Of a stretch of DNA of 64,000 nt, positions 1 through 8,277 are shown in pieces (positions within the stretch are counted from its first letter, which is position 1; every line of letters begins with the position of its first letter). Under the pieces are notes generated by a model. The model was not told the origin of the DNA, ran no database searches, and saw only the letters and a program-made list of their open reading frames with translations. The position numbers and the translations under genes were made by a program. This stretch comes from Bacillus wiedmannii (GTDB lineage Bacteria; Bacillota; Bacilli; Bacillales; Bacillaceae_G): NCBI RefSeq assembly GCF_001583695.1, contig NZ_LOBC01000015.1, positions 1-64,000 of the forward strand, read 5' to 3'.

Positions 1-421
1 AAGAAAGAGTGCTTGTACAAAAGAATAATATCCGCTTTTGTAAAAAAAGAAATATATTTGAGGATGTTGTAGTTTCTAACTAAAAATAAGCACACATTGA
101 AGTGTGCTCTAGATAAGAAAGGTAAGAATCTTATGAATGGAGAATCTCCATTCAATAACATATGCTTGTCTAATTTTAAGGTGAAAACTTTTTAACAAAA
201 AAGTTATTCGGAAAATTTTCCTGTGATGATACAATTATATTTTTTGATTTTAGATGTTTGGAATTATGAATATCGAGATGGATTTTAAAAAAATTCAGAA
301 ATTTAATTTCATTGCAAATAATGAAGCGGTTAGCCAACTTTAACTAATCGATACAGGGGTAGTAATCTAGATACATAGATATTATATTGAGTTATGTATT
401 GTATTCAAGGGGGAATACAGA
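1..421. other. AT-rich leading segment without a recognised gene
   Basis: No open frame here has a convincing start and family resemblance. Two inverted repeats stand out. One at 89-108 has 7-bp arms AGCACAC/GTGTGCT and, read on the minus strand, is followed by TATTTTTA. The other is a 19-bp near-perfect palindrome at 135-153. The gene these belonged to, if any, lies outside the window or has decayed. Confidence 0.5.
135..153. repeat. 9-bp-arm palindrome
   Basis: GAATGGAGA-A-TCTCCATTC is a perfect inverted repeat with a one-base centre. The loop is too short for a good RNA hairpin, so it reads more like a protein-binding palindrome. No adjacent gene explains it. Confidence 0.4.
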
Positions 422-529
422 ATGTGTACGTATGGGGAAACGTATTTAAAGAATTCTTCGAGAAGCAAGAACGAAATAAAAGAGCGATTAGCAAAAGCTA
501 ACTGCTCCAAACAGAGATGTCACACTTGA
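422..529 (+). CDS. possible 35-residue small protein or gene remnant
   Basis: An ATG at 422 lies 6-8 bases after AAGGGGG, a good ribosome binding site, and opens a 35-codon frame ending TGA. The product is basic and contains three cysteines and a lysine/arginine-rich middle. I do not recognise it. It could be a real small protein or the start of a decayed gene, since the DNA downstream to 640 has no continuing frame. The good ribosome binding site is the only positive evidence. Confidence 0.3.
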   Translation: MCTYGETYLKNSSRSKNEIKERLAKANCSKQRCHT

Positions 530-650
530 TGTATTTATAGTATTGACGAAATATCGAGTTTTATTCAAATGGAGAGTAGTAGGCTATTAACATGGAGATG
601 CATAAATTCATATCCTGTAAGTAGTAAATTAATGACGGGATAGATTGAAA

Positions 651-1253
651 ATGGATGATCCGATTAAGGAGATAGTTGGTGCTTGGTTTGTTGCAGTAGG
701 GACAATTATTGCTGCAGTTGGTAGTACACCTTTTAAAAAATTGAATGACGAATTAAGAAGAGATTTAAACATATGGGGGAATGTATTACAGGCAACAGGG
801 AACGGTCTGGAAGCTGATGGACAAGGGGAAATATCTCTTGAAAAAATCGGTAATGAAATCCAATCAATTGGTAATGTAACGGTTTTAACAGGACTCATTA
901 TAGAATTTGAAGATAATACACAAAAAAAAGTAGTGATTGCAGGGAATTGGATACAAGCATTAGGTGGTATTACAGCAATAGGTGGAGAATTAGAGGATAG
1001 TTCCGATATAGATGAATCGTATAACATTGCCGGGAATGTGTTACAAGCGACTGGAAATTCATTACAGGCAATAGGTGGAATTGATGAATTGAAAGCTAGT
1101 CGGGATAAAGTGGAGGGAATTTCGGAAGGCAATGAGGAGGATGGACAGATTATAGTAATTACGGGGAGCTGGATTCAAGCAGTTGGTTCTGTAGTTTCAT
1201 TAATCGGTCAAATAAGAGAAGAAAGACAAGAGATAGTAGATAACAATTCATAG
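651..1253 (+). CDS. repetitive hydrophobic protein, DUF6944-like
   Basis: A 200-residue protein built from about six imperfect copies of a G-x-x-(I/V/L)-Q-A-x-G core followed by another small-residue patch. The clearest copies start near residues 10, 42, 66, 95, 125 and 165 (for example GNVLQATGN and GNWIQALGG). The Gly/Ala spacing resembles glycine-zipper membrane proteins, but no long continuous transmembrane helix or signal peptide is evident. I take it as the Bacillus DUF6944-type family, function unknown. ATG 651 is preferred because TTG 645 sits only 4 bases after the weak CGGGA site. It stands alone, with a hairpin after it. Confidence 0.7.
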   Translation: MDDPIKEIVGAWFVAVGTIIAAVGSTPFKKLNDELRRDLNIWGNVLQATGNGLEADGQGEISLEKIGNEIQSIGNVTVLTGLIIEFEDNTQKKVVIAGNWIQALGGITAIGGELEDSSDIDESYNIAGNVLQATGNSLQAIGGIDELKASRDKVEGISEGNEEDGQIIVITGSWIQAVGSVVSLIGQIREERQEIVDNNS

Positions 1254-1281
1254 TGAGTTTAATAAAATAATCTTTTTAAAG

Positions 1282-1376
1282 TGAAAGCAAACAGAATATA
1301 GTGCGAATAGAAAACTAGAGAACGCCAATTCATTAAGGTTCTTTTTAGACTATGTATGCTAGGTTCTTTGCTTTCA
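1282..1376. repeat. 95-bp stem-closed intergenic element
   Basis: TGAAAGCAAA at 1282-1291 is exactly complementary to TTTGCTTTCA at 1367-1376, closing a 95-base segment. Inside it, AGAACGCC...GGTTCT followed by TTTTT at about 1318-1347 could terminate the upstream gene. The architecture resembles the small mobile repeats scattered in B. cereus group genomes, but I cannot match it to a named one. Confidence 0.4.
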
Positions 1377-1390
1377 AGTGAATAAGATAC

Positions 1391-1432
1391 AGAAAGGTAA
1401 CTATATGAATAAACAATATAGCCACCTTTCTA
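1391..1432 (-). terminator. terminator-like hairpin of the GNAT gene
   Basis: Arms 1391-1406 and 1417-1432 form a 16-bp stem in the minus-strand RNA, perfect if two G-U pairs are allowed. It directly abuts the stop codon of the minus-strand acetyltransferase. The following U-run is poor. Confidence 0.5.
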
Positions 1433-1867
1433 TTATGATAACACTTTCATCATAAGTATATGTGGAATACCATCTTCCATAAATATATCAGAAGAAGTTT
1501 CGTAGCCTAATTTCCTATAAAATCCTTCAGCTTGTGTTTGCCCGTGTAATTTCACTTTTGTAGCTTGTTCATTACGAGCAATTTCTTCTAACATTTGAAT
1601 GATGACTTTACCTAATCCGTATTTACGATAGTCTTTTAAAATACAAATACGTTCTAATTTTCCTGCACCGTCAATAAATCGTATACGACCTGTACCTACA
1701 GGAAGCTCGTTATAATAAACTAAAATATGTTTACATTCCTCACCGATTTCATCGAATGTATCGAATTCATCTTCAAGAGGGACATTTTGTTCTTTTACAA
1801 ATACTTCTTTTCGAATATGAAAGACAGTTTCTAAATCTGTAAGTTCTGTTATGACTTTGGAGTGCAA
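1433..1867 (-). CDS. GNAT family N-acetyltransferase (YjcF/ElaA-like)
   Basis: This 144-residue protein has the GNAT fold order: an N-terminal substrate half with the conserved FVKEQ-type helix (residues 20-30), a beta strand RIRFIDGAGKLERICIL, and the acetyl-CoA loop YRKYGLGKVII (about residues 81-91, the Q/RxxGxG/A motif). FYRKLGY near residue 116 is the typical C-terminal signature. It resembles B. subtilis YjcF and E. coli ElaA, whose substrates are unknown. It starts with TTG after AAAGGG. It is monocistronic and ends in a hairpin. Confidence 0.85.
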   Translation of the reverse strand: MHSKVITELTDLETVFHIRKEVFVKEQNVPLEDEFDTFDEIGEECKHILVYYNELPVGTGRIRFIDGAGKLERICILKDYRKYGLGKVIIQMLEEIARNEQATKVKLHGQTQAEGFYRKLGYETSSDIFMEDGIPHILMMKVLS

Positions 1868-1946
1868 ATTGTTCAGCCCTTTCTAGTGTGATGTGCTTTT
1901 GTTTTCATAGTATATCATAATGATACGCAATAAAGAGAAAATATAA

Positions 1947-1971
1947 AAAGCTGACTGTAAGAGTCAGCTTT
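1947..1971 (-). terminator. rpiA terminator
   Basis: AAAGCTGACT/AGTCAGCTTT form a 10-bp stem with a 4-5 base loop. The minus-strand transcript continues with TTTTATATTTT. Confidence 0.8.
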
Positions 1972-1973
1972 CA

Positions 1974-2639
1974 TTATAATTCCTTTATCCCATTTTTTGT
2001 TCCAATAATCGCCTTACTAGTCATATTAACAAACAACCCTGTTTCAACTACACCTGTAATCATTTTTAATTGAGTGTGTAAATTGGCAGGATTAGTTATG
2101 TTATAAGGGAATATACAATCAATAATCATGTTATTGTTATCGGTAATAAACGTTTCATTATTTTTTAAACGTAACGTTGTTTGACAACCTAAAGATTGAA
2201 TTTTCCTTTCGGTTTGTTTCCATGAAAAAGGTATAATTTCAACAGGTAATGGGAAAGTACCTAAATGTGTTACAAGTTTCGATTCATCAGCAATAATAAT
2301 TAGTTCTTTGGAGGAAGTGGCAACAATTTTCTCGCGAAGTAATGCGCCACCACCACCTTTTATAAGCTGTAAATTAGCATCAATTTCATCCGCTCCATCA
2401 ATTGTAAGATCAAGACTTTGTACGTCGTTTAACGAAATTAGAGAGATGTTTAGTTGTTTAGCTAATACTTCCGTTTCTTTTGACGTTGGTACAGCTTGAA
2501 ATGATAAGCCTTCTTTTATACGCTCACCTAATTTTTGTATCGCCCAATATACAGTAGAACCTGTACCAAGTCCAACTTTCATCCCATCTTTTACAAAGTT
2601 AGCAGCATATTCACCAGCGAGCTGTTTGAAATTCAGCAT
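1974..2639 (-). CDS. rpiA: ribose-5-phosphate isomerase A
   Basis: RpiA interconverts ribose 5-phosphate and ribulose 5-phosphate in the non-oxidative pentose phosphate pathway. The protein shows the family signatures GLGTGSTV near residue 26 (phosphate-binding loop), DGADEID near residue 83 and KGGGGALLREKI near residue 94, which carry the catalytic Asp, Lys and Glu. At 221 residues it has the usual length. The chosen ATG lies one base after the stop codon of the upstream ferredoxin gene, suggesting translational coupling. A TTG ten codons upstream (2669) is possible but would add residues outside the family and overlap the ferredoxin gene. Confidence 0.93.
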   Translation of the reverse strand: MLNFKQLAGEYAANFVKDGMKVGLGTGSTVYWAIQKLGERIKEGLSFQAVPTSKETEVLAKQLNISLISLNDVQSLDLTIDGADEIDANLQLIKGGGGALLREKIVATSSKELIIIADESKLVTHLGTFPLPVEIIPFSWKQTERKIQSLGCQTTLRLKNNETFITDNNNMIIDCIFPYNITNPANLHTQLKMITGVVETGLFVNMTSKAIIGTKNGIKEL

Positions 2640-2640
2640 A

Positions 2641-2961
2641 TCATTCTGCTGGACGTGGGCCTGCATCAAGACCTGAATTTTCTACTGTAAGTATAGGACG
2701 AATGACTATATCTTTATGTACGTGCATTTGGCATGATAAACGTAAGTGATCTTCAATTCCTTTTTCTGTAATCGCATTTTTTTCATTTGTGCTCGCTTCA
2801 CAGAAATCACCCGCTATAATTTCAACTCTACAAGTAGTGCAACGTGCTTTACCACCGCAACGATGGAGAATATGTACACCGTTATCTTCAATCGCTAATA
2901 CTAACTTTGTTCCTTCTTTCACATCAAAAGTTCCCGCACCTTCAATTGTTAATTTTGGCAA
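2641..2961 (-). CDS. 2Fe-2S ferredoxin
   Basis: A 106-residue plant/adrenodoxin-type ferredoxin, a small cytosolic electron carrier. The cluster ligands are visible as C-x5-C-x2-C (CGGKARCTTC, about residues 35-44) and a fourth cysteine in LSCQMH near residue 77. It starts with TTG seven bases after GAGGAGG. It is the first gene of a two-gene unit with rpiA (stop and start one base apart). No redox partner lies next to it, so its electron donor and acceptor cannot be inferred from context. Confidence 0.9.
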   Translation of the reverse strand: MPKLTIEGAGTFDVKEGTKLVLAIEDNGVHILHRCGGKARCTTCRVEIIAGDFCEASTNEKNAITEKGIEDHLRLSCQMHVHKDIVIRPILTVENSGLDAGPRPAE

Positions 2962-3103
2962 ATTTGTTCCTCCTCACGTAAAATTGTACATAACATATTT
3001 ATGACCGCGAATTATTGAACATAAACATAATTTTTTTATATGCCCGTAACTTTTTTATTTGTTGAATCGTTAATTAAGTAAGCGCTGAAAAGGAGTGGTT
3101 ATT

Positions 3104-3790
3104 TTGTGCACAAAAGTAACTCATATTTTAAAGAATCATATCGATATGAATCATTCAAATATAAACTTTTTAATTGAGCAATATGGAGAATTGAAAAGGT
3201 ATTGTACATTTTTAACGAAAAATAAATGGGACGGCGAAGATCTTGCCCAAGAAACAGTTTGTAAAGTTCTTCAAAAATATAGTAATAAAGATATTTGTAT
3301 GACGCTTGTATATAAAATAGCTAGAAATCGCTGGATAGACCAGATGAAATCAAAATCAGTTCATGAAAAAATAAAGGAACAAATTATTTTTGATGCCCCA
3401 CAAGAGAACATTGCAGATTTGCATGAAATGGTAGGGAAAGTATTATCGTCATTAAATGTACAGCAATCCGCAATTTTACTATTAAAAGATGTGTTTCAAT
3501 ATAGTATAGCTGATATTGCTAAAGTATGTTCCGTATCAGAAGGTGCAGTGAAAGCTTCTTTATTTCGGAGTAGAAATAGGCTGAAAACTGTAAGCGAAGA
3601 AGGGATAGAGATTGTCGAATTCACAGATGATATTGAAGTTGTAGTAACGTCTATTCGTGAGGAGAGACCAGAATTATTAACGAAACTCCTTCCGACAATA
3701 GATTTTACTAAGTTACCATCTATACAGCCAGTCTTATTGTTTTATGCGAAAAACCCTTCTTCTTACAGTTGTATGCTTTGTGCGGCATAA
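3104..3790 (+). CDS. ECF-like sigma-70 family sigma factor
   Basis: This 228-residue protein has a sigma region 2 (residues about 25-85, with DGEDLAQETVCKVLQ and YKIARNRWID) and a region 4 helix-turn-helix (about 120-170, YSIADIAKVCSVSEGAVKAS). It lacks regions 1 and 3 and so is of the extracytoplasmic-function type. TTG 3104 is chosen because AGGAG at 3091-3095 is 8 bases away; the GTG at 3095 lies inside that site. The tail after region 4 is about 60 residues and ends in a Cys-containing segment. The clpP start is 21 bases downstream. No anti-sigma gene is adjacent. Confidence 0.85.
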   Translation: MCTKVTHILKNHIDMNHSNINFLIEQYGELKRYCTFLTKNKWDGEDLAQETVCKVLQKYSNKDICMTLVYKIARNRWIDQMKSKSVHEKIKEQIIFDAPQENIADLHEMVGKVLSSLNVQQSAILLLKDVFQYSIADIAKVCSVSEGAVKASLFRSRNRLKTVSEEGIEIVEFTDDIEVVVTSIREERPELLTKLLPTIDFTKLPSIQPVLLFYAKNPSSYSCMLCAA

Positions 3791-3811
3791 CAACTATTGG
3801 AGGGATTTAAA

Positions 3812-4393
3812 ATGAATGCAATTCCATATGTAGTAGAACAAACGAAATTAGGAGAACGTTCCTATGATATATATTCAAGGTTATTAAAAGACCGCATTAT
3901 TATTATCGGTTCAGAAATAAATGATCAAGTAGCGAGTAGTGTCGTAGCTCAATTATTATTTTTAGAAGCGGAAGATGCAGAGAAAGATATATATTTATAC
4001 ATCAATAGCCCAGGTGGTTCAACAACAGCGGGTTTTGCCATATTAGATACGATGAATCTCATTAAACCAGATGTACAAACGCTATGCATGGGATTTGCAG
4101 CATCATTTGGTGCATTGTTATTATTATCAGGTGCAAAAGGAAAACGGTTTGCGCTCCCTAACAGTGAAATTATGATTCATCAGCCACTTGGTGGTGCGCA
4201 AGGCCAGGCAACAGAAATTGAAATAACAGCGAAAAGAATACTAAAGTTAAAGCGTGATATTAATAAAATGATTGCAGAAAAAACGGGGCAATCAATTGAA
4301 AGAGTAGCACATGATACAGAAAGAGATTATTTTATGACTGCTGAAGAAGCGAAAGAATATGGGATTGTAGATGATGTTGTTACGAAAAAATAA
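3812..4393 (+). CDS. clpP: ATP-dependent Clp protease proteolytic subunit (ClpP2-type)
   Basis: ClpP forms the tetradecameric serine-protease chamber that degrades proteins unfolded by ClpX, ClpC or ClpE. The 193-residue protein has the catalytic triad context: Ser in [11 protein letters not shown] (about residue 97), His in MIHQPLGG (about 122) and Asp in HDTERDYFM (about 171). The start is set by GGAGGG at 3799-3804. The B. cereus group commonly carries two ClpP paralogues; this one, cotranscribed with a sigma factor rather than standing alone, is likely the second. It ends at a strong bidirectional terminator. Confidence 0.93.
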   Translation: MNAIPYVVEQTKLGERSYDIYSRLLKDRIIIIGSEINDQVASSVVAQLLFLEAEDAEKDIYLYINSPGGSTTAGFAILDTMNLIKPDVQTLCMGFAASFGALLLLSGAKGKRFALPNSEIMIHQPLGGAQGQATEIEITAKRILKLKRDINKMIAEKTGQSIERVAHDTERDYFMTAEEAKEYGIVDDVVTKK

Positions 4394-4395
4394 GA

Positions 4396-4437
4396 TAAAA
4401 CAGGCTAGAGGAATAGCATATCCTCTAGCCTGTTTTA
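4396..4437. terminator. bidirectional terminator between clpP and opuAC
   Basis: A 17-bp stem (TAAAACAGGCTAGAGGA and its complement) with an 8-base loop is flanked by A/T runs, so it can terminate both convergent genes. Confidence 0.9.
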
Positions 4438-5295
4438 TTAATCTTTTACCCATTCATCAACTAGCGCTTGATTCTTTTCAATCCATTTGCGCGCCGCTTC
4501 TTCAGGGTCTTTCGTTTTATTTAACATGACCATTAATGTACCAAGCTGCTCATCATTCATTTTCCATTTATCAAAGTATTTTATAACATCCGGGTGATCT
4601 TTTTCGAAACCTTTACGAACAGAGTAATAAATGTCATCTTTTTCACCATATACTTTCTTAGGGTCTTTTAAATATTTTAAGTCAAATTCTGAAAAGCCCC
4701 AATGTGGATTCCAAAGCGTAACAGCGATTGGTTTCTTTTTCGTATATGCTTTCTTTAGTTCACTCATCATCGCAGCTTCTGAGGATTGGACAAGTTTTAA
4801 TTTTATATCATATTCCTTCATCGCTTTATTCGTTAAATTCATAAGACTACTACCGGGTTCGATACCGACAATTTTATTATCTAGTTCATCTTTATGAGCA
4901 TTTAAATCTTCGATACTGTTTATGTTTTTCACATAAGAAGGGACGACAAGGCCAAGTCCAGTACCTTCATACCATTTTGATTTTAAGACAATATCATCTT
5001 TATAACGAGCATTTAGCGGTTTATCCGTAACAGGTAGCCATACTTCTAAATTCGCATCCACATCACCGCGAGCAACGCCAGTCCAAATTGCAGCTTTTTC
5101 TAAATACATGAGCTCAACTTTGTAGCCTTTTTGTTCTAATAGAACTTTCCACATGTTTGCCGTTGCAATGTTTTCTTTCCAACTTGTTACACCAAGTTTA
5201 ATTTTCCCTTTCGAATTTGCATTTGTTGCATTACATGAAGAGAAAATCATAGTAATAAATAATGCAAGGCATATAAGCCATATTTTCTTTTTCAT
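4438..5295 (-). CDS. opuAC: glycine betaine ABC transporter substrate-binding lipoprotein
   Basis: A lipid-anchored extracellular receptor for glycine betaine, an osmoprotectant. The 285-residue protein has a type II signal peptide with lipobox FSSC (Cys21) and an OpuAC fold: GVTSWKEN near residue 36, an aromatic W-x-G segment near residue 72, and VTLWNPHWGFSEF near residue 193 that would supply betaine-binding tryptophans. It starts with ATG after GGAGGG. It is transcribed away from opuAA-opuAB, unlike the opuAA-AB-AC operon of B. subtilis, but the shared 170-bp gap could hold jointly controlled promoters. Confidence 0.9.
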   Translation of the reverse strand: MKKKIWLICLALFITMIFSSCNATNANSKGKIKLGVTSWKENIATANMWKVLLEQKGYKVELMYLEKAAIWTGVARGDVDANLEVWLPVTDKPLNARYKDDIVLKSKWYEGTGLGLVVPSYVKNINSIEDLNAHKDELDNKIVGIEPGSSLMNLTNKAMKEYDIKLKLVQSSEAAMMSELKKAYTKKKPIAVTLWNPHWGFSEFDLKYLKDPKKVYGEKDDIYYSVRKGFEKDHPDVIKYFDKWKMNDEQLGTLMVMLNKTKDPEEAARKWIEKNQALVDEWVKD

Positions 5296-5466
5296 CGAAA
5301 CCCTCCTAAGAAACGTTTGCCTTTTTAAATAAATGTATAAGTAAGCATTCTTATTATGAACGGAAACGAGAATTTTAAAGAAATCTTATGAATGTCATTT
5401 TTATGTAATATTTCTTTGCAAAATCGCAACACTATATGAATAGATGGGTAGAAAAGGAGTAGTGAC

Positions 5467-6672
5467 ATGGATAATACAAAGGTGCGTGTTGAAAACGTAA
5501 CAAAAGTATTTGGGAAACACCCGCAAAGAGCGCTGTCTTTATTAAAAGAAGGAAAAAGCAAATCGGAAATTTTGAAAGAGACAGGAATGAACGTTGGTGT
5601 AAAAAAGGCAACCTTTGAAGTATATACTGGAGAGATTTTCGTTATTATGGGTTTGTCTGGTAGTGGGAAATCTACGTTAGTTCGGATGTTAAACCAATTA
5701 ATTAAACCAACAGCAGGGCATATATACATAGATGGTGAAGATATCGCAACTATGGGAAAAGAAGAGTTGCGAAGAGTGAGAAGAACGAAGATGAGTATGG
5801 TGTTTCAAAAGTTCGCTTTATTTCCACATCGTACAGTGATACAAAATGTTGCGTACGGGTTAGAGATACAAGGAGTTCAAGTAGAGGAACGGGAGAATAA
5901 AGCATTAGAATCGCTACAGTTAGTAGGACTTGATCATCATAAAGATAATTATCCTAGTCAACTTAGTGGCGGTATGCAGCAGCGTGTTGGAATTGCAAGG
6001 GCATTAACAAATAATCCAGATGTATTGTTAATGGATGAGTCATTTAGTGCTTTAGATCCACTGATTCGCAAAGAAATGCAAGATGAATTGTTAGAGCTAC
6101 AAGATAAAATGGAGAAAACAATTATATTTATTACACATGATTTAGATGAAGCGCTTCGAATTGGTGATCGGATTGCGTTAATGAAAGATGGAGAGATTGT
6201 TCAAATTGGAACGCCGGAAGAAATTATGATGAGCCCTGCCAATGAATTTGTTGAGAAATTTGTTGCGGACGTAAATTTAGGAAAAGTAATTACGGCGGAA
6301 TCTATATTAAAACGACCAGAGACTTTACTAATTGATCGTGGACCGCGTGTAGCACTTCAAATTATGAGGAATGCAGGTGTTTCAACTGTATATGTTGTAA
6401 ATAAAAAATATGAATTTTTAGGTATATTAACTGCGGATGATGCGAGTAAAGCCGTTCAAAAACAATGGCCAATTGCTGATTTATTACTTAACGATATTCC
6501 GCACGTGTATTTAGATACTTTACTGGAAGAAACATATGCAAAAATGGCGGAGATGAAATATCCGTTACCCGTAATTGATGAGAAGAAAAGGCTAAGAGGA
6601 ATTATTAAACGCGAAAGTGTCATTCAAGCTCTTGCAGGTAATATTGAGGAAGAGGTGAAAGACGATGAGTAG
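5467..6672 (+). CDS. opuAA: glycine betaine ABC transporter ATP-binding protein
   Basis: The ATPase of the OpuA/ProU-type importer, 401 residues. It contains Walker A GLSGSGKST (about residues 62-70), the signature LSGGMQQRVGIARAL (about 165), Walker B VLLMDES and the switch histidine in ITHD. Residues about 280-390 form paired CBS domains, which in this family sense ionic strength and gate transport. The start follows AAAGGAG. The last 8 bases overlap the permease gene, so the two are translationally coupled. Confidence 0.95.
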   Translation: MDNTKVRVENVTKVFGKHPQRALSLLKEGKSKSEILKETGMNVGVKKATFEVYTGEIFVIMGLSGSGKSTLVRMLNQLIKPTAGHIYIDGEDIATMGKEELRRVRRTKMSMVFQKFALFPHRTVIQNVAYGLEIQGVQVEERENKALESLQLVGLDHHKDNYPSQLSGGMQQRVGIARALTNNPDVLLMDESFSALDPLIRKEMQDELLELQDKMEKTIIFITHDLDEALRIGDRIALMKDGEIVQIGTPEEIMMSPANEFVEKFVADVNLGKVITAESILKRPETLLIDRGPRVALQIMRNAGVSTVYVVNKKYEFLGILTADDASKAVQKQWPIADLLLNDIPHVYLDTLLEETYAKMAEMKYPLPVIDEKKRLRGIIKRESVIQALAGNIEEEVKDDE

Positions 6673-7501
6673 TATACCACGTATTCCATTAGGGGAATGG
6701 GTCGATTCATTTGTTGCAAGTTTATATGAGCACCTTGAAGGCTTATTCCGAGGATTCTCTTATATTATCGGTGGATTCGTTGATTTACTCACTAATTTTT
6801 TAACAATAATACCAGCTATATTGATGATTATTATCCTTTGTTTCCTCATTTGGTACACAACGAGAAAAGTATCTTTAATTGTTTTTACACTCATCGGTTT
6901 ATTATTTATTTTAAATATTAACTACTGGGCACAGACGATGCAAACATTAGCACTTGTACTTACGTCTGTTATTATTTCAATCATTGTAGGAATCCCAATC
7001 GGAATTTTAGCTTCTCAAAATGAACGTTTTTCAAAATTTTTAAAACCGACATTAGATTTTATGCAAACAATGCCGGCTTTCGTATATCTTATTCCTGCGA
7101 TTACATTTTTTGGAGTAGGTGTTGTACCTGGGATTATCGCATCAGTAATCTTTGCAATGCCACCGACAATTCGTTTTACTGACTTAGGAATTAGACAAGT
7201 TCCAGAAGATTTAATTGAAGCAGCGAATGCGTTTGGCTCTACCGCATCACAAAAATTATTTAAAGTACAATTACCACTTGCAACTGGAACGATCATGGCT
7301 GGTGTGAACCAAAGCATTATGCTTTCTTTATCTATGGTAGTAACAGCATCTCTTGTAGGAGCACCAGGTCTTGGAGTTGATGTATACCGCTCTGTAACAC
7401 AAGTTAATATCGGAATGGGATTTGAAGCCGGACTAGCTATTGTTGTCATTGCGATTATATTAGACCGTATTACACAAGGATTTCATCAAAAAAGAAGATA
7501 A
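6665..7501 (+). CDS. opuAB: glycine betaine ABC transporter permease
   Basis: The membrane channel subunit, 278 residues. It has about six to seven hydrophobic segments and a binding-protein-dependent transport (BPD_transp_1) domain over residues 90-270. The EAA-type coupling loop is visible as EAANAFGSTASQKLFKVQLP (about 180-200), which contacts the ATPase. Its start overlaps the end of opuAA. A hairpin terminator follows directly. Confidence 0.93.
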   Translation: MSSIPRIPLGEWVDSFVASLYEHLEGLFRGFSYIIGGFVDLLTNFLTIIPAILMIIILCFLIWYTTRKVSLIVFTLIGLLFILNINYWAQTMQTLALVLTSVIISIIVGIPIGILASQNERFSKFLKPTLDFMQTMPAFVYLIPAITFFGVGVVPGIIASVIFAMPPTIRFTDLGIRQVPEDLIEAANAFGSTASQKLFKVQLPLATGTIMAGVNQSIMLSLSMVVTASLVGAPGLGVDVYRSVTQVNIGMGFEAGLAIVVIAIILDRITQGFHQKRR

Positions 7502-7505
7502 AAGA

Positions 7506-7539
7506 AAAACACACTTTATTATACAAAGTGTGTTTTTTT
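7506..7539. terminator. terminator after opuAB
   Basis: AAACACACTTT/AAAGTGTGTTT stem followed by TTTTTTG. It can also serve the convergent gene at 7550. Confidence 0.85.
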
Positions 7540-7549
7540 GTTCAAAAAA

Positions 7550-7786
7550 TTACATACGAACGATAACAGAACCGCCAGCTGGTGCATAAACATGGTTTTG
7601 TTGTTGTTCCATTGATTTAATTAAATGATTATTCTCTTCGATTAATGAGATTAATTTCGCTAATTGACTTTCAAGACTTGCGATACGCTGCATCATATAT
7701 TGTGAATCATGATGCAGTGTATTTCTTACGGGATGGGGGGAATACACATATTGTTGATTTATATTTGGATTCCAGTGAGGATGCAT
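7550..7786 (-). CDS. small coiled-coil protein, possibly spore-associated
   Basis: A 78-residue protein with an N-terminal half rich in His, Asn, Pro, Gln and Tyr and a predicted coiled coil over residues 30-62 (QRIASLESQLAKLISLIEEN). It ends in a short hydrophobic beta-like tail. AAGGAGGA precedes the ATG. The layout recalls small spore coat or GerPC-like proteins of Bacillus, but no diagnostic motif is present, so the spore link is only an inference. It is monocistronic and convergent with opuAB. Confidence 0.7.
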   Translation of the reverse strand: MHPHWNPNINQQYVYSPHPVRNTLHHDSQYMMQRIASLESQLAKLISLIEENNHLIKSMEQQQNHVYAPAGGSVIVRM

Positions 7787-8021
7787 TTAAATCTTTCCTC
7801 CTTCAATAAATTACGAAGCTTTCTTATAGTAAATGCCTATGTATAATTAGTGGTTACTTGAAATTTTATTATGATAAAAGGATTATGTACAGAAAATGGA
7901 AAATGTTATATATGAAGTTAAAGTATATTTTGGGGAAATATTCAAGTGAGATAGTGAATATATTAATACATTCAAGTAAGTGTATGTTATTTAGGGAGAA
8001 ACGATGGGAGGCGATGCAATT

Positions 8022-8171
8022 TTGGCTAAAAATAAAAAAAGAAATGATGCATTGGCGATAGGTGTCGGTATAGGGGTTGTAATTGGTGTGTTTCAAGGGT
8101 TCTTTACTAATAATTTAGTAATCGGAATTGTGATTGGAATTGTAATTGGGATTGCGTTTTTGAAGAAATAG
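8022..8171 (+). CDS. 49-residue glycine-zipper membrane protein
   Basis: A short basic N-terminus (AKNKKRND) is followed by two hydrophobic stretches rich in the G-x-x-x-G pattern (ALAIGVGIGVVIGVF and VIGIVIGIVIGIAFL), typical of a small integral membrane protein with two helices. TTG 8022 is set by GGGAGG at 8006-8011. An in-frame ATG at 8004 is an alternative. It is monocistronic, function unknown. Confidence 0.7.
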   Translation: MAKNKKRNDALAIGVGIGVVIGVFQGFFTNNLVIGIVIGIVIGIAFLKK

Positions 8172-8277
8172 TGAGTTGTAAATTTATTTGAAAAATCGCT
8201 TCGTTAAAAGAATGAATTTTCGGAATATAAATCCTGTTTTTCCTTTTTTTATGATATTATAAATAAAAAGGCTGGTG

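Noticed and set aside
629-1132. Long antisense frame opposite the repetitive protein
   Set aside because: It only mirrors the Gly/Ala repeats of the plus-strand gene and has no ribosome binding site or family resemblance.
3095-3103. GTG start for the sigma factor
   Set aside because: It lies inside the AGGAG ribosome binding site; TTG 3104 is at the proper distance.
5325-5729. Antisense frame over the opuAA 5' end
   Set aside because: Overlaps the promoter and start of opuAA and has no start signals.
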